64,000 nt of DNA from JBBQLG01 sp964251665. GTDB taxonomy: Bacteria; Bacteroidota; Bacteroidia; Cytophagales; Spirosomataceae. Position numbers and translations under genes: made by a program. Shown in pieces: positions 33,882 through 43,415 of the stretch (position 1 is the first letter of the stretch; every line of letters starts with the position of its first letter). The stretch is from positions 124,001 through 188,000 of the forward strand of contig CAXUKO010000011.1 in assembly GCA_964251665.1 (NCBI GenBank), read 5' to 3'. Under the pieces are notes generated by a model that did no database searches, had not been told where the DNA came from, and saw nothing but the letters and a program-made list of their open reading frames with translations.

Positions 33882-36368
33882 ATGGAGCGTTTTCGCCCGT
33901 TTCGATTACCCCTGATTCTGGTATCCGGTTTACTGCTGCTGGTCGGTTTGCGCCCGGCCGACGAACCGTTCATCACCCGCTTACTGGCCCGGCTGGATGC
34001 CTACATACACCAGTTTCCGACCGAAAAAGTTTATGTACAGACGGACCAGGACCGGTACCTGCCCGGCGAAACCGTCTGGATGAGCGGCTACCTGTTCGAT
34101 GGTATCAACCATACCATCGACTCGGTTAGTGGCGTGTTGTACGTCGAACTGATCGAGCCGGTGGGGCGTCGGCGGGTGCTCGCCGGTCAGTTGCGGGCTA
34201 CGGCCGGTCATGCCCCCGGTCAGTTGCTGCTGCCTGATACGCTGCGGGCCGGCCGGTATCAGCTTCGGGCGTTCACTAACTATATGCGCAACTTTTCCGA
34301 CGCGTATTACTTCGCCAAAACGGTAACTGTATTGCCCGCGTCGGAGAATTTGCCAACGGGTAAACCGGTGCAGCCGACCACTATGCCAACCGTCGATGTG
34401 CAGTTCATGCCCGAAGGCGGGCAACTGGTAGCGGGCCTGACGAGTCGGGTTGCTTTTAAAGCAGTGGATCAGTCGGGGCGGGGGCGCAATGTGACGGGGT
34501 TTATTCTGGATGCGAAACAGGATACGGTGGCTGGGTTCAACAGTCAGCAGCGGGGCATGGGTTTTATGAATTTTCAGCCCGAAGCCGGACAGACCTACGC
34601 GGCCTTTGTGCGGCAGGCCAACGGCACCGTTACCCGCGTTCCGTTCCCGACTGTCCAGCCAGCCGGGTATGTGCTGACGGTCGATAACCTCACGAATAAA
34701 GACAATATCCGGGCGTTTGTTACGCGTACCCGGCCCACCGCTACCGGTCCGGCGGCCGAATTGACTTTGGTAGCGCAGGTGCGTGGGGTGGTGGTGCAGG
34801 TGGCCAAAGTACCCGCTGGCAAGCAGGCATCGCTGGTTCAACTGCCCCGGGCACAGTTTCCCGAAGGCATTGCTCAGCTCACGCTGTTCAACGAAGCGAA
34901 CGTACCGGTCTGCGAACGGCTGGTATTTGTGGACAGGGATAACCACTTGAAAATTAACGTGCAGCCGGATAAAAACATGGTTAGCCCCCGTGGTAGGGTT
35001 AACCTCGATCTGACCGTGACCGATGCCAGTGATCGGCCTGTTTCGGCGCTGCTGTCCGTAGCCGTGACGGATAATCAACTGGTACCGGCCGACTCTGGTG
35101 CGGCTTCGATTGTGTCGCATTTGCTGCTGTCGTCGGATCTGGCGGGCGAGGTGGAGCAGCCCGGAGCGTATTTCGATCCGGCCAATAAAGACCGGTTCGT
35201 GCAACTCGACCTCCTGTTGATGACCCAGGGCTGGCGTCGGTTTACGTGGCCGCAGGTGCTCACCGATTCCCTGCGTGACATTCGGTATCCGCTCGAAGGG
35301 GGCCTGTCGCTGACGGGGCGTGTTGCCCGGCCGAATCAGAAACTGGCGGGTAAAGTGCGGCTTACGTTTCTGCTCAGCCTGCGCGACAGCAGCCGAACGG
35401 TACTGGCTGGTGAATCGGACGATGCGGGGCGGTATGGCGCTTACGGGTTTGATTTCACCGATTCGGCGTCGGTGCTGATTCAGGCGGTGCGGGGCAAAAA
35501 CGACCGCTACGTTGATATTTCCCTCGATCAGCTGCTGAAGCCGGCCGTCGTTGTAACGCGGATTCCGTTTACCCCCGTTGAATTCGGCCTGAGTGAATAC
35601 GAGGAATTTGTACGCCGGACCCGCGAGTACTTAGCCATTGAGCGGCAAATTCGCAACAATCGGGAAGTGCTGCTGAAGGAAGTAACCGTTAAGGCAAAGC
35701 GCACCATAGAACGGGATTTTCGCAAGATTTATAGCAGTCCCGATGCGACGGTGAAATTCGATCAGACCAATACGCCGGGCGCCGTCAGTGTGCTCGACGT
35801 TATACGCGGGCGGGTGGCCGGGGTGCAGGTGTTTGGCAGCGGCTTCAATACAACCGTTCAGATTCGGGGCGTGACCAGTATGACCGGCTCCAATGAACCG
35901 CTGTTTGTGCTGGATGGTATGCCCACCTCGAAAGAAACCATCTTCTCGATTCCGGTGCAGGACGTCGATTATGTGGACATCCTGAAAGGGCCTTCGTCGG
36001 CTATTTATGGCTCACAGGGAGCAAACGGGGTTATTATCGTGATGACCAAACGCGGCATGCCGGATCGCGATTACAGCAAAGACCCGGTGGCCGGGACGTT
36101 GCTGGCTAAAATAGCGGGGTATGCGCCCGTTCGTGAGTTTTATGCCCCCCGCTACGATCAGGCCACCGACCCCGGCAAAGCAGCCGACCGCCGTCCCGAC
36201 TACCGCGCTACGTTGCACTGGGCACCGCTGGTTCGTACCGATGCGGCCGGAAAAGCCACTGTATCGTTTTACGCATCCGACGCCAGAACCAGGCTGCACG
36301 TAGTGGCAGAAGGAGCCGCCGGGGACGGTCGGCCGGGCGCGGCTACCACCCAGATACGGGTAGAATAG
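33882..36368 (+). CDS. MG2-like and TonB-plug domain protein without a barrel
   Basis: An 828-residue exported protein. A hydrophobic signal lies at residues 8-22. Residues 40-130 look like an alpha-2-macroglobulin MG2 domain (TEKVYVQTDQDRYLPGETVWMSGYLFDG). A middle region of beta-strands follows, and residues about 625-720 form a TonB-receptor plug: VLDVIRGRVAGVQVFGSGF, TVQIRGVTSMTGSNEPLFVLDGMP, VDYVDILKGPSSAIYGSQGANGVIIVMTKRG. There is no carboxy-terminal barrel; instead a beta-rich tail ends at 828. The layout occurs in other Bacteroidota. It might assist protein or polysaccharide export or form part of a surface complex; no barrel means it cannot itself be a TonB-dependent transporter. 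Confidence 0.8.
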   Translation: MERFRPFRLPLILVSGLLLLVGLRPADEPFITRLLARLDAYIHQFPTEKVYVQTDQDRYLPGETVWMSGYLFDGINHTIDSVSGVLYVELIEPVGRRRVLAGQLRATAGHAPGQLLLPDTLRAGRYQLRAFTNYMRNFSDAYYFAKTVTVLPASENLPTGKPVQPTTMPTVDVQFMPEGGQLVAGLTSRVAFKAVDQSGRGRNVTGFILDAKQDTVAGFNSQQRGMGFMNFQPEAGQTYAAFVRQANGTVTRVPFPTVQPAGYVLTVDNLTNKDNIRAFVTRTRPTATGPAAELTLVAQVRGVVVQVAKVPAGKQASLVQLPRAQFPEGIAQLTLFNEANVPVCERLVFVDRDNHLKINVQPDKNMVSPRGRVNLDLTVTDASDRPVSALLSVAVTDNQLVPADSGAASIVSHLLLSSDLAGEVEQPGAYFDPANKDRFVQLDLLLMTQGWRRFTWPQVLTDSLRDIRYPLEGGLSLTGRVARPNQKLAGKVRLTFLLSLRDSSRTVLAGESDDAGRYGAYGFDFTDSASVLIQAVRGKNDRYVDISLDQLLKPAVVVTRIPFTPVEFGLSEYEEFVRRTREYLAIERQIRNNREVLLKEVTVKAKRTIERDFRKIYSSPDATVKFDQTNTPGAVSVLDVIRGRVAGVQVFGSGFNTTVQIRGVTSMTGSNEPLFVLDGMPTSKETIFSIPVQDVDYVDILKGPSSAIYGSQGANGVIIVMTKRGMPDRDYSKDPVAGTLLAKIAGYAPVREFYAPRYDQATDPGKAADRRPDYRATLHWAPLVRTDAAGKATVSFYASDARTRLHVVAEGAAGDGRPGAATTQIRVE

Positions 36369-36452
36369 TGCTGAAGAACTGACTAATCCGGGCCGAAACC
36401 ATTAAGCAAAGCGGCTCGTTATACCCTGACCGCTGGTTTGGCTTTGTTACGT

Positions 36453-37475
36453 ATGTGTCGTTTTGTCTGGCTGATTGCCATGTTGCTAAGTGTGCCACAG
36501 ATGGCCGTAAGTCAGGATTCGCTGCATACCGACAGCTATTTCCGCGTTGAATCCGAGAATGATGTGTACCAACTGCGTCAGCGCGACATCACCGACCGGT
36601 ACTACACCAATGGCCTTCGGTTAACGCTGCAAAGCAACTACTGGCAGCGCTGGCCCACCCGCCGGTTACTGCTGGGTCTGCCTAACCGCTTCGACCGGAA
36701 TTATGATCGGTTATATCAGTTCGAGGTTGGTCAGGAGATTTATACGCCCCGCTCTATTGTGCGGCCCAGCCCTGAGTACAGGGCGTCTACAGCCGTTTAC
36801 GACCGACCGTATGCCGGTTACCTGTACGTGTCGTGGGGCCTGATTACGTCTGATGCGGTGGGCGGACGTAAGCTGACGACCAATCTGCTGCTTGGTGTGA
36901 TTGGCCCGCTCAGTGTCGGTTCCGGTGCCCAGAAAGAACTACACCACATCATCAATGAACCGCAGCCTGTTGGCTGGAACCGACAGCTGCGCGATGACCC
37001 GGCCATTAGTTATTCGGTCCGCTACGAAGGCCGACCCATTGGGCGGTCAGGTCGGGATCTGGATGTGATCGGGCTGCTGGAAGGCAATGTCGGCACGCTG
37101 ACTAATTACGCCGGAACGGGTCTGACGGTGCGTTTTGGCCGTTTTAACGACTATTTTCAGCATGCAACGGGACTGTACGACTCCCGGCGGTCGGCGGCTG
37201 GTCAGCGGCCGTTTCAGTTTTACGCCTTTGTCCGGCCCATCTTCCGGGCGGTGCTGGATAATAGTCTGCTCATGGGCGGTATCCTGAACCGGAACCATGA
37301 GCCGTATGCCCTGCCCGCTCGGGAATTAGAGCACTTTTACACCCAACTGGAATATGGTGGTGTGATTGCTTATCGGGGGTTTCAATTGTCATTTACAACC
37401 GTCCGGCGCGGGCGGGAGTATATTTCGGGCGAAGGCCAGCAATGGGGCCGCATTGCCACAACGTGGCGGTGGTGA
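36453..37475 (+). CDS. lpxR: Lipid A deacylase LpxR family protein
   Basis: A 340-residue outer-membrane enzyme. The ATG at 36453 gives a signal peptide ending near MAVSQ; the TTG five codons earlier is less likely. The family signature is present at ESENDVYQLRQRDITDRYYTNGLRLTLQ (residues about 30-60), whose Asn and Asp bind calcium in LpxR. PYAGYLYVSWG and KELHHIINEPQPVGWNRQL follow, with the catalytic His within HHI. LpxR removes the 3'-acyloxyacyl group of lipid A at the outer membrane. It is followed by the SMP-30 gene on the same strand. Confidence 0.8.
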   Translation: MCRFVWLIAMLLSVPQMAVSQDSLHTDSYFRVESENDVYQLRQRDITDRYYTNGLRLTLQSNYWQRWPTRRLLLGLPNRFDRNYDRLYQFEVGQEIYTPRSIVRPSPEYRASTAVYDRPYAGYLYVSWGLITSDAVGGRKLTTNLLLGVIGPLSVGSGAQKELHHIINEPQPVGWNRQLRDDPAISYSVRYEGRPIGRSGRDLDVIGLLEGNVGTLTNYAGTGLTVRFGRFNDYFQHATGLYDSRRSAAGQRPFQFYAFVRPIFRAVLDNSLLMGGILNRNHEPYALPARELEHFYTQLEYGGVIAYRGFQLSFTTVRRGREYISGEGQQWGRIATTWRW

Positions 37476-37491
37476 GTAGTTTAGGCCATGG

Positions 37492-37520
37492 TTTGTAATT
37501 TGGGAGTGTAAGTAGCTTTG
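37492..37520 (+). promoter_or_regulatory. Predicted promoter of the SMP-30 gene
   Basis: TTTG at 37492-37495, a 17-nt spacer and TAGCTTTG at 37513-37520. The spacer is short for the consensus. Confidence 0.4.
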
Positions 37521-37550
37521 ATTACCCAGCCCAACCCACAACCTGCCCGC

Positions 37551-38588
37551 ATGAAATCCGTCGCTATTGTCCTGATCAGTCTATTCTGCTCTCCCTTGGT
37601 ACACGCTCAAAAACCGAACTTCCCCAGTATTGGTCAGGTTGTCCGCACCGATGCCCGACTCGATAAGTTAATTCCCAAAGATGCCCGGATTGAAGTGCTG
37701 GCGTCGGGGTTCGTCTGGTCCGAGGGGCCAATCTGGGTGAAACCGCGTCAGGGGACCGCCACCGGGTTTCTCCTGTTTTCGGATGTCCCGCAGAACACCA
37801 TTTACAAGTGGACAGAGGCCGATGGCCTGACTACCTTTCTGAAGCCATCGGGCTATACCGGTCTGCTGCCTTACAGCGAAGAACCGGGTTCCAACGGCCT
37901 GACCATCGACCGGCAGGGGCGGCTTATCGCCTGTGAACACGGCGACCGGCGCGTTACGGCCATGCCGCTCACGGGCCCCGGCGGCAAACAGACGCTGTCG
38001 GATAACATCAACGGAAAGCGCCTGAACAGCCCTAACGACGTTGTCGCCCATTCCAACGGCAGTTATTATTTCACCGACCCGCCGTATGGCCTGCCGCAGC
38101 GCGAGAATGACCCCTCGCGCGAAACGCCCCTGTTTGGTGTGTACCGCATTGCACCCAACACGAACGGATCATTCACGACAACCATCGTAGTCAGCGATCT
38201 GACGCGACCTAATGGTGTAGCCCTCTCGGCAGATGAAAAAACGCTGTACGTGGCGCAATCGGACATGGCGCGGCCCATTATTATGGCCTATTCCATTCAG
38301 ACGGATGGTTCGCTGGGTACAGGTAAGCTGTTTTTCGATGCATCGGCCCTGGCCAAACAGGGATTGCGGGGCGCTCCCGACGGACTGAAAACTGACCGCG
38401 ATGGCAACGTCTGGTCGACAGGGCCGGGTGGGGTGCTGGTCATTTCACCAGCCGGTGAGTTGCTGGGGCGGATCGATACCGGCGAGGCTACGGCCAACTG
38501 CGCCTGGGGTGACGACGGATCGACGTTGTATCTGACCGCCGATATGTACCTGTGTCGCATCCGAACGACGGCGCGGGGCGTTTTTTAA
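37551..38588 (+). CDS. SMP-30/gluconolactonase-family exported protein
   Basis: A 345-residue exported beta-propeller. Start ATG 37551 gives a signal peptide ending at VHAQ; the TTG at 37518 is less likely. The metal-binding features are visible: SGFVWSEGPIWV, SNGLTIDRQGRLIACEHGDRRV, NSPNDVVAHSNGSYYFTDPPYG (Asn and Asp pair) and GAPDGLKTDRDGNVWSTGPGG. Such enzymes hydrolyse sugar lactones or related esters in the periplasm. The substrate cannot be specified. Confidence 0.9.
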   Translation: MKSVAIVLISLFCSPLVHAQKPNFPSIGQVVRTDARLDKLIPKDARIEVLASGFVWSEGPIWVKPRQGTATGFLLFSDVPQNTIYKWTEADGLTTFLKPSGYTGLLPYSEEPGSNGLTIDRQGRLIACEHGDRRVTAMPLTGPGGKQTLSDNINGKRLNSPNDVVAHSNGSYYFTDPPYGLPQRENDPSRETPLFGVYRIAPNTNGSFTTTIVVSDLTRPNGVALSADEKTLYVAQSDMARPIIMAYSIQTDGSLGTGKLFFDASALAKQGLRGAPDGLKTDRDGNVWSTGPGGVLVISPAGELLGRIDTGEATANCAWGDDGSTLYLTADMYLCRIRTTARGVF

Positions 38589-38642
38589 TGCCAGCCACGG
38601 CGCGACCCGGACAATCCTGCGGCAACAGATAGATATATCCTG

Positions 38643-38675
38643 TCTTGCTCCATGCGTGATGCTTTGCTAACTTTG
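38643..38675 (+). promoter_or_regulatory. Predicted promoter of mrdA-rodA
   Basis: CTTG at 38644-38647, a 20-nt spacer and TAACTTTG at 38668-38675, 50 nt before the ATG. The match is strong, including spacing. Confidence 0.6.
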
Positions 38676-38724
38676 TCAGTGACCCGGCCCAAACAGGGTA
38701 GCCGGTTATTGGTTAAGTTGTCTC

Positions 38725-40674
38725 ATGCTTGAGAACCGAAAATATAGCGTTATTGCCACCTTCCTGATCGTTGGTGCGATCTATCTACTCCGACTTTTTT
38801 ACCTGCAAATTCTGGACGACAGCTATTCATTGGGTTCATCGAAGAACTCCATCAAGCGCGTCATTGAAATTCCGTATCGGGGGCAGATTTATGACCGCAG
38901 CGGCAAACTGATTGTCTATAATACCCCGGTGTACGACCTCTACGTGACGCCGAAGGAAATGAAAGTGCCCGATACGCTGGCATTCTGCCGGATGATGGAC
39001 ATTACCCGCACTGAATTTGACAGCATCATTGGTTTGGCGAAAGCCTATTCGCCCCTGAAACCGTCGCTGTTTCTGCGGCAGCTTTCCAAAGAAGATTTCG
39101 CCCGGATTCAGGATGCTTTAGTGGATTATCGGGGCTTCACGCCCGTTATGAGTTCCATGCGTACCTACCCGGCTCACACGCTGGCCAATGCGCTGGGCTA
39201 TGTATCGCAGATCAGCAAGAAAAAGCTCGATGAACAGGAGATTCCCTACTACCGGCAGGGCGATTACATTGGGCATAACGGGCTGGAGCAGCAGTACGAA
39301 ACCGAACTGCGCGGGCGCAGGGGCGTAAAATTCGTGATGCAGAATGTGCGCGGGGTGAACAAAGGATCGTGGAAAAATGGCGCCTTCGATACACTCGCCG
39401 TAGCCGGGCAGAACCTCTACACGAGCATCGACCTCGACGTGCAGCAGTTTGCCGATTCGCTCATGCTCAACAAAGTGGGCAGTATTGTCGCCGTCGAACC
39501 CAGCACGGGCGAGATTCTGGTGTCGGTATCGGCCCCTTCGTATGATCCGAATCTGTTATCGAGCCGTTTCTTCTCGAAAAACTACATCAAGCTGGCCCGC
39601 AATCCGTACAAGCCGCTGATTAATCGGCCCATTATGGCCAGCTACCGCCCCGGTTCCACCTTCAAACTAATTCAGGCGCTGATCGCCCAGCAGCAGGGCA
39701 CATTATTTACCAACACCTTTTACTCCCATGCCGGCTCGCCGATGGCCTGTCACTGCCGGGGTGGCAACACCCTGCGTGGCGCTATTGCAAATTCCTGCAA
39801 CCCTTATTTCTACCAGGTTTTCCGCCGAATGATCTACGCCAACGGCGATCATAATACCTTCCGGGCGTCGGCCATTGGGTTGCAGCAGTGGCACGATGCG
39901 GTGTATAAATTCGGTATTGGTCAGAAATTAGGCGTCGATCTGCCGAGCGAACTGCGGGGTAACCTGCCCGACGTGGATGACTACGACAAAATGTACCGGG
40001 GGCCGCTGCGCTGGAAATTCTCTAATGTGTACTCGCTCAGCATCGGCGAAGGAGAGTTGCTGATCAGCCCGCTTAAACTCGTAAACCTGGCTGCCGCCGT
40101 GGCTAACCGGGGGTATTGGGTGGTGCCGCACTACGTAAAAGGGATTGGTAAAATTGGCGTCGGAATTCCCGATAAATACATCGAGAAGCACCAGACCGAC
40201 ATCGACCCGAAGTATTTTGTGCCGGTAATCGAAGGCATGCGCGGGGCTGTGGTGCAGGGTACGGTAGCCAAAGTGGCCGATATTCCCGGTACGGAATTAT
40301 GCGGTAAAACAGGTACGTCGCAGAATGCCAAACAGGGGCACAAGTTTGACCACTCTATTTTCATCGGCTTTGCCCCCATGAACAACCCCAAAATTGCCGT
40401 AGCGGTATTTGTAGAAAACGCCGGTTGGGGGGGCGATGCAGCCGCTAAAGTGGCCGCCTTAGTCGTAGAGCGCTACCTGAAACGCAAAACCGAAGCCAGA
40501 GCACTGAAAGAGAAAGTGATCGAATCCAATTTCATGCCGTACATCGCCCCGAAGGGAGTGAAACCCGTACAGCCCCGGAAAGTGGATTCGGTAGCCAAGC
40601 CCGTTCCGCCTAAACCGATGATGACGGTTCGCCCGGTTCCTAAAAATACAATCTTAGCGGCCAGCGGTAACTGA
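38725..40674 (+). CDS. mrdA: Penicillin-binding protein 2 (elongasome transpeptidase)
   Basis: A 649-residue class B PBP, normal length. A single N-terminal membrane helix (residues 10-30) anchors it in the inner membrane, and the PBP dimer domain follows. The transpeptidase motifs are intact: SxxK as S311-TFK, SxN as S357-C-N359, and KTG as K528-TG. It cross-links peptidoglycan during side-wall growth. The gene is directly upstream of rodA, 39 bp away, the usual pairing. A basic Pro-rich tail follows residue 600. Confidence 0.95.
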   Translation: MLENRKYSVIATFLIVGAIYLLRLFYLQILDDSYSLGSSKNSIKRVIEIPYRGQIYDRSGKLIVYNTPVYDLYVTPKEMKVPDTLAFCRMMDITRTEFDSIIGLAKAYSPLKPSLFLRQLSKEDFARIQDALVDYRGFTPVMSSMRTYPAHTLANALGYVSQISKKKLDEQEIPYYRQGDYIGHNGLEQQYETELRGRRGVKFVMQNVRGVNKGSWKNGAFDTLAVAGQNLYTSIDLDVQQFADSLMLNKVGSIVAVEPSTGEILVSVSAPSYDPNLLSSRFFSKNYIKLARNPYKPLINRPIMASYRPGSTFKLIQALIAQQQGTLFTNTFYSHAGSPMACHCRGGNTLRGAIANSCNPYFYQVFRRMIYANGDHNTFRASAIGLQQWHDAVYKFGIGQKLGVDLPSELRGNLPDVDDYDKMYRGPLRWKFSNVYSLSIGEGELLISPLKLVNLAAAVANRGYWVVPHYVKGIGKIGVGIPDKYIEKHQTDIDPKYFVPVIEGMRGAVVQGTVAKVADIPGTELCGKTGTSQNAKQGHKFDHSIFIGFAPMNNPKIAVAVFVENAGWGGDAAAKVAALVVERYLKRKTEARALKEKVIESNFMPYIAPKGVKPVQPRKVDSVAKPVPPKPMMTVRPVPKNTILAASGN

Positions 40675-40713
40675 TACAACCGACTGGCTGCCTAACCAAT
40701 TTTATCTGATATT

Positions 40714-41994
40714 TTGGCTCGCGATCCCGAAATAACCCGTAACATCGACTGGGTAACGGTCATGTTCTACATTGGCTGCGTTCTCATGGGCTGGCTTAAT
40801 GTCTATGCCGCCGTGTACAGTCCCGAAACGCATCCCAGCCTGATCGACTTTTCGACCAATGCCGGGAAGCAGCTTATGTGGATTGGTACCACTATCATCC
40901 TGATTATCTGCATTCTGGTACTCAATCACCGCTTTTTCGATACGTTCGCTTATGTCATTTACGCCCTGATGATTCTGCTGCTGCTGTTGGTCCTGGTGGC
41001 CGGTACAAACATCAACGGGTCGCGGTCGTGGTTTCGAATGGGGCCGCTCTCCATTCAGCCAGCTGAGTTTGCCAAATTAGCCACTGCACTGGCGCTTGCT
41101 AAGTACCTCGATGTGCCGGGTCTGAACCTGACCAAACGTAAAGACCTTCTGCCCATCGCGGGCCTGCTGATTCTGCCCTGTCTGCTGATTCTGGCTTCCA
41201 ACGAAACTGGTTCGACGCTCGTTTTTGCCTCGTTCATTATTATGCTATACCGGGAAGGGCTACCCGGCTGGATTCCGGCTACGGGTATCATTCTGGCCAT
41301 GCTGCTGGTGGTTGCGCTAATTTTTTCAAAACTGTACATCTTCGGAGCCATTGTCGCGCTGGCGGGCCTTGTTATCTGGCTGATGCCGCGCTATAACCGA
41401 ACCTCGCGCAATATGATCTCGATTGGCCTGATTGGCCTGGCAATGATGGGTTTCGTGACGGGCGTCGACTTTTTTGTCAATAACGTGCTGCAAACCCACC
41501 AACGCAATCGAATCAAAGTGCTTATTGACCCCACCGTTGATCCGCTGGGTGTCGGCTGGAACGTAACGCAGGCAAAAATTGCCATCGGGTCGGGCCGGTT
41601 GGAAGGCAAAGGTTTTCTGGAGGGGACGCAGACCAAGTTTGATTTTGTACCCGAGCAAAGCACCGATTTCATCTTCTGCACCATCGGCGAGGAGCATGGC
41701 TTCGTGGGTAGTCTGATTGTTATTGCGCTGTTTATGGGCTTGCTCTGCCGGATTATTTTTCTGGCCGAAAAACAGCGAAGTCGGTTTGCACGGGTATATG
41801 GTTACTGCGTGGCGGGTATTATCTTCTTCCACGTAATGATCAATATCGGCATGACCATTGGCCTCATGCCCGTTATCGGCATTCCTCTGCCTTTCTTCAG
41901 CTACGGCGGCTCCTCACTCTGGTCATTCTCGATGCTGCTGTTCATCTTCCTCAAACTCGACTCCCGCCGGGCCATGACGCTGTCGAGGGTTTGA
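40714..41994 (+). CDS. rodA: Rod shape-determining protein RodA (SEDS glycosyltransferase)
   Basis: A 426-residue SEDS protein with about ten transmembrane helices. TTG at 40714 gives the normal N-terminus MARDPEITRNIDWVTVMFY; the first in-frame ATG (40762) would remove it, so TTG is preferred. Conserved segments include NGSRSWFRMGPLSIQPAEFAKLA, GWNVTQAKIAIGSGRLEGKGFLEGTQ, VPEQSTDFIFCTIGEEHGF and PLPFFSYGGSS. It polymerises glycan strands with PBP2 in elongation. It lies just after mrdA. Confidence 0.95.
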   Translation: MARDPEITRNIDWVTVMFYIGCVLMGWLNVYAAVYSPETHPSLIDFSTNAGKQLMWIGTTIILIICILVLNHRFFDTFAYVIYALMILLLLLVLVAGTNINGSRSWFRMGPLSIQPAEFAKLATALALAKYLDVPGLNLTKRKDLLPIAGLLILPCLLILASNETGSTLVFASFIIMLYREGLPGWIPATGIILAMLLVVALIFSKLYIFGAIVALAGLVIWLMPRYNRTSRNMISIGLIGLAMMGFVTGVDFFVNNVLQTHQRNRIKVLIDPTVDPLGVGWNVTQAKIAIGSGRLEGKGFLEGTQTKFDFVPEQSTDFIFCTIGEEHGFVGSLIVIALFMGLLCRIIFLAEKQRSRFARVYGYCVAGIIFFHVMINIGMTIGLMPVIGIPLPFFSYGGSSLWSFSMLLFIFLKLDSRRAMTLSRV

Positions 41995-41999
41995 TCAAT

Positions 42000-42063
42000 G
42001 AGCGAATTGGTGAATGAGCGAGTAGCTACCGTAGTCAATCATTCACTCATTTACCAATTCGCT
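42000..42063. repeat. Inverted repeat between rodA and DUF423 gene
   Basis: GAGCGAATTGGTGAATGAG at 42000-42018 pairs with CTCATTTACCAATTCGCTC at 42045-42063, with one mismatch, around a 26-nt centre. It lies between convergent genes and may act as a terminator. Confidence 0.7.
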
Positions 42064-42070
42064 CTTTCAC

Positions 42071-42448
42071 TCAATGAAAGGCCCAGAACAGCATGGCCCA
42101 GCCAGCGATCATCAGTAGGCCACCGATGGGCGTAATGGCACCCAGCACGGTGATGCCGGTAGCGCAGAGGATGTAGAGCGAACCCGAGAAGACGAGTACG
42201 CCCGCCAGAAAGGAATATCCTGCGTAAGTCAGCCACTTCTGGGCAATCACGTCACCCACAGTTAGCTGTAGTAAAATGCCGATGGCCAGCAGGGCGAGCG
42301 CGTGGTAAAACTGGTACTTAACGGCCGTCTCAAAGGTATCCGCCCGGCCCGAGGCCGTCAGTGACGCCCGCAGGGCATGGGCACCAAACGCACCGATGGC
42401 AACACTTAACAGGCCCAGAATGGCCCCCGTCTGAATGAAGAATTTCAT
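42071..42448 (-). CDS. DUF423 membrane protein
   Basis: A 125-residue protein with four hydrophobic segments. Start at ATG 42448 (MKFFIQTGAILGLLSVAIGAFGAHAL) is the standard N-terminus; the upstream Met belongs to an open frame over a repeat. The GAFGAHAL motif and the YQFYHALALL segment are characteristic of the YwdK/DUF423 family. The family is an uncharacterised inner-membrane protein. It is convergent with rodA. Confidence 0.85.
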   Translation of the reverse strand: MKFFIQTGAILGLLSVAIGAFGAHALRASLTASGRADTFETAVKYQFYHALALLAIGILLQLTVGDVIAQKWLTYAGYSFLAGVLVFSGSLYILCATGITVLGAITPIGGLLMIAGWAMLFWAFH

Positions 42449-42457
42449 AATACGTAT

Positions 42458-42509
42458 CCCAGACGCCCACATCTGGTTTTATTAAAATTACCAGACGTGG
42501 GCGTCTGGG
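42458..42509. repeat. CAGACGC-type inverted repeat, second copy
   Basis: CCCAGACGCCCACATCTGGT at 42458-42477 pairs with ACCAGACGTGGGCGTCTGGG at 42490-42509, one G-T mismatch, around a 12-nt AT-rich loop. Same family as the element at 32976-33058. Confidence 0.8.
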
Positions 42510-42558
42510 CGGTCCGCCGATGCGGTCCGGGGCTGGTCGTCCAGTCTATGCGGATACG

Positions 42559-43218
42559 TTACCGTGCCCCAAAAATGGCACTACCGACGCGTACCAGCGT
42601 ACTGCCTTCCTCGGCGGCAATTTTATAGTCGCCACTCATGCCCATCGATAACTCACTGAACTGAACATTAGGCCGTTTTGTATGAGCCAGCCGGTCGTAC
42701 AGAGCTTTTAACCCCCGAAACTCCCGGCGAATCTGATCGTCTTCATCCGTGTTGGTCGCTAAGCCCATCAGGCCGATAACACGAACATTCGTCAGCGTAT
42801 CCAGCTCCGGCGAATGAAGCAGTTCGTCCGCTTCGTGCGGTGTCAGACCAAATTTTTCCTCTTCCAGCGCAATGTGAATCTGGAGCAGACAGTCGATCAC
42901 CCGGTTGTGTTTAGCGGCCTGTTTATTGATTTCCTGTAGCAGTTTCAGGCTGTCGACGGAATGAATCAACGTGACAAACGAAGCAATGTATTTGACTTTG
43001 TTCGTCTGTAAGTGACCAATCAGATGCCAGTCAATATCGGCAGGAAGCTGCGGCTGTTTCTCCGCCATTTCCTGCACCTTGTTTTCGCCAAACCGGTGGC
43101 AGCCCGCGTCGTAGGCCTCGCGAAGCATGGCGACAGGCTTGGTTTTAGTAACGGCAATCAGGCGCGTTTGGGGAGGTAACTGGTCCTCGATATGGTGAAT
43201 ACAGGCAGCAATTGTCAT
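42559..43218 (-). CDS. yggS: PLP homeostasis protein, YggS/PLPBP family
   Basis: A 219-residue pyridoxal-phosphate-binding protein of normal length. The binding lysine is near residue 25 in LIAVTKTKPVAML. GENKVQEM, HLIGHLQTNKVK, LLQIHIALEEEKFG and GLMGLATNTDE follow, and SMGMSGDYKIAAEEGSTLVRVGSAIFG ends the barrel. Regulates PLP levels and amino-acid homeostasis. A TAACTTTG element on the minus strand (43271-43278) lies about 55 bp upstream. Confidence 0.95.
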   Translation of the reverse strand: MTIAACIHHIEDQLPPQTRLIAVTKTKPVAMLREAYDAGCHRFGENKVQEMAEKQPQLPADIDWHLIGHLQTNKVKYIASFVTLIHSVDSLKLLQEINKQAAKHNRVIDCLLQIHIALEEEKFGLTPHEADELLHSPELDTLTNVRVIGLMGLATNTDEDDQIRREFRGLKALYDRLAHTKRPNVQFSELSMGMSGDYKIAAEEGSTLVRVGSAIFGAR

Positions 43219-43270
43219 AAGTAAGGGAGCTACCGGGCCGGGTACAGGACCGGATGTACTACATTTTGTG

Positions 43271-43278
43271 CAAAGTTA
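43271..43278 (-). promoter_or_regulatory. Predicted -7 element for yggS
   Basis: TAACTTTG on the minus strand; the -33 region (around 43296-43300) is only a partial match. Confidence 0.4.
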
Positions 43279-43415
43279 AGTTTGAAAACGGTGAGGAAAG
43301 CGGTAGTTTTTGCGCCTGATTCATTGCTTCTATGCTTGTTTAAGCAATAAATGGCTGGTTAATCAGCGTTTTGAACGCACTATCCTGTATAAAACCTTTA
43401 AAAGTAACCCAAGTA

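Noticed and set aside
33981..35204. 407-codon minus-strand ORF
   Set aside because: Lies opposite the MG2-plug gene, has no start context or recognisable motif, and the plus-strand protein is well supported.
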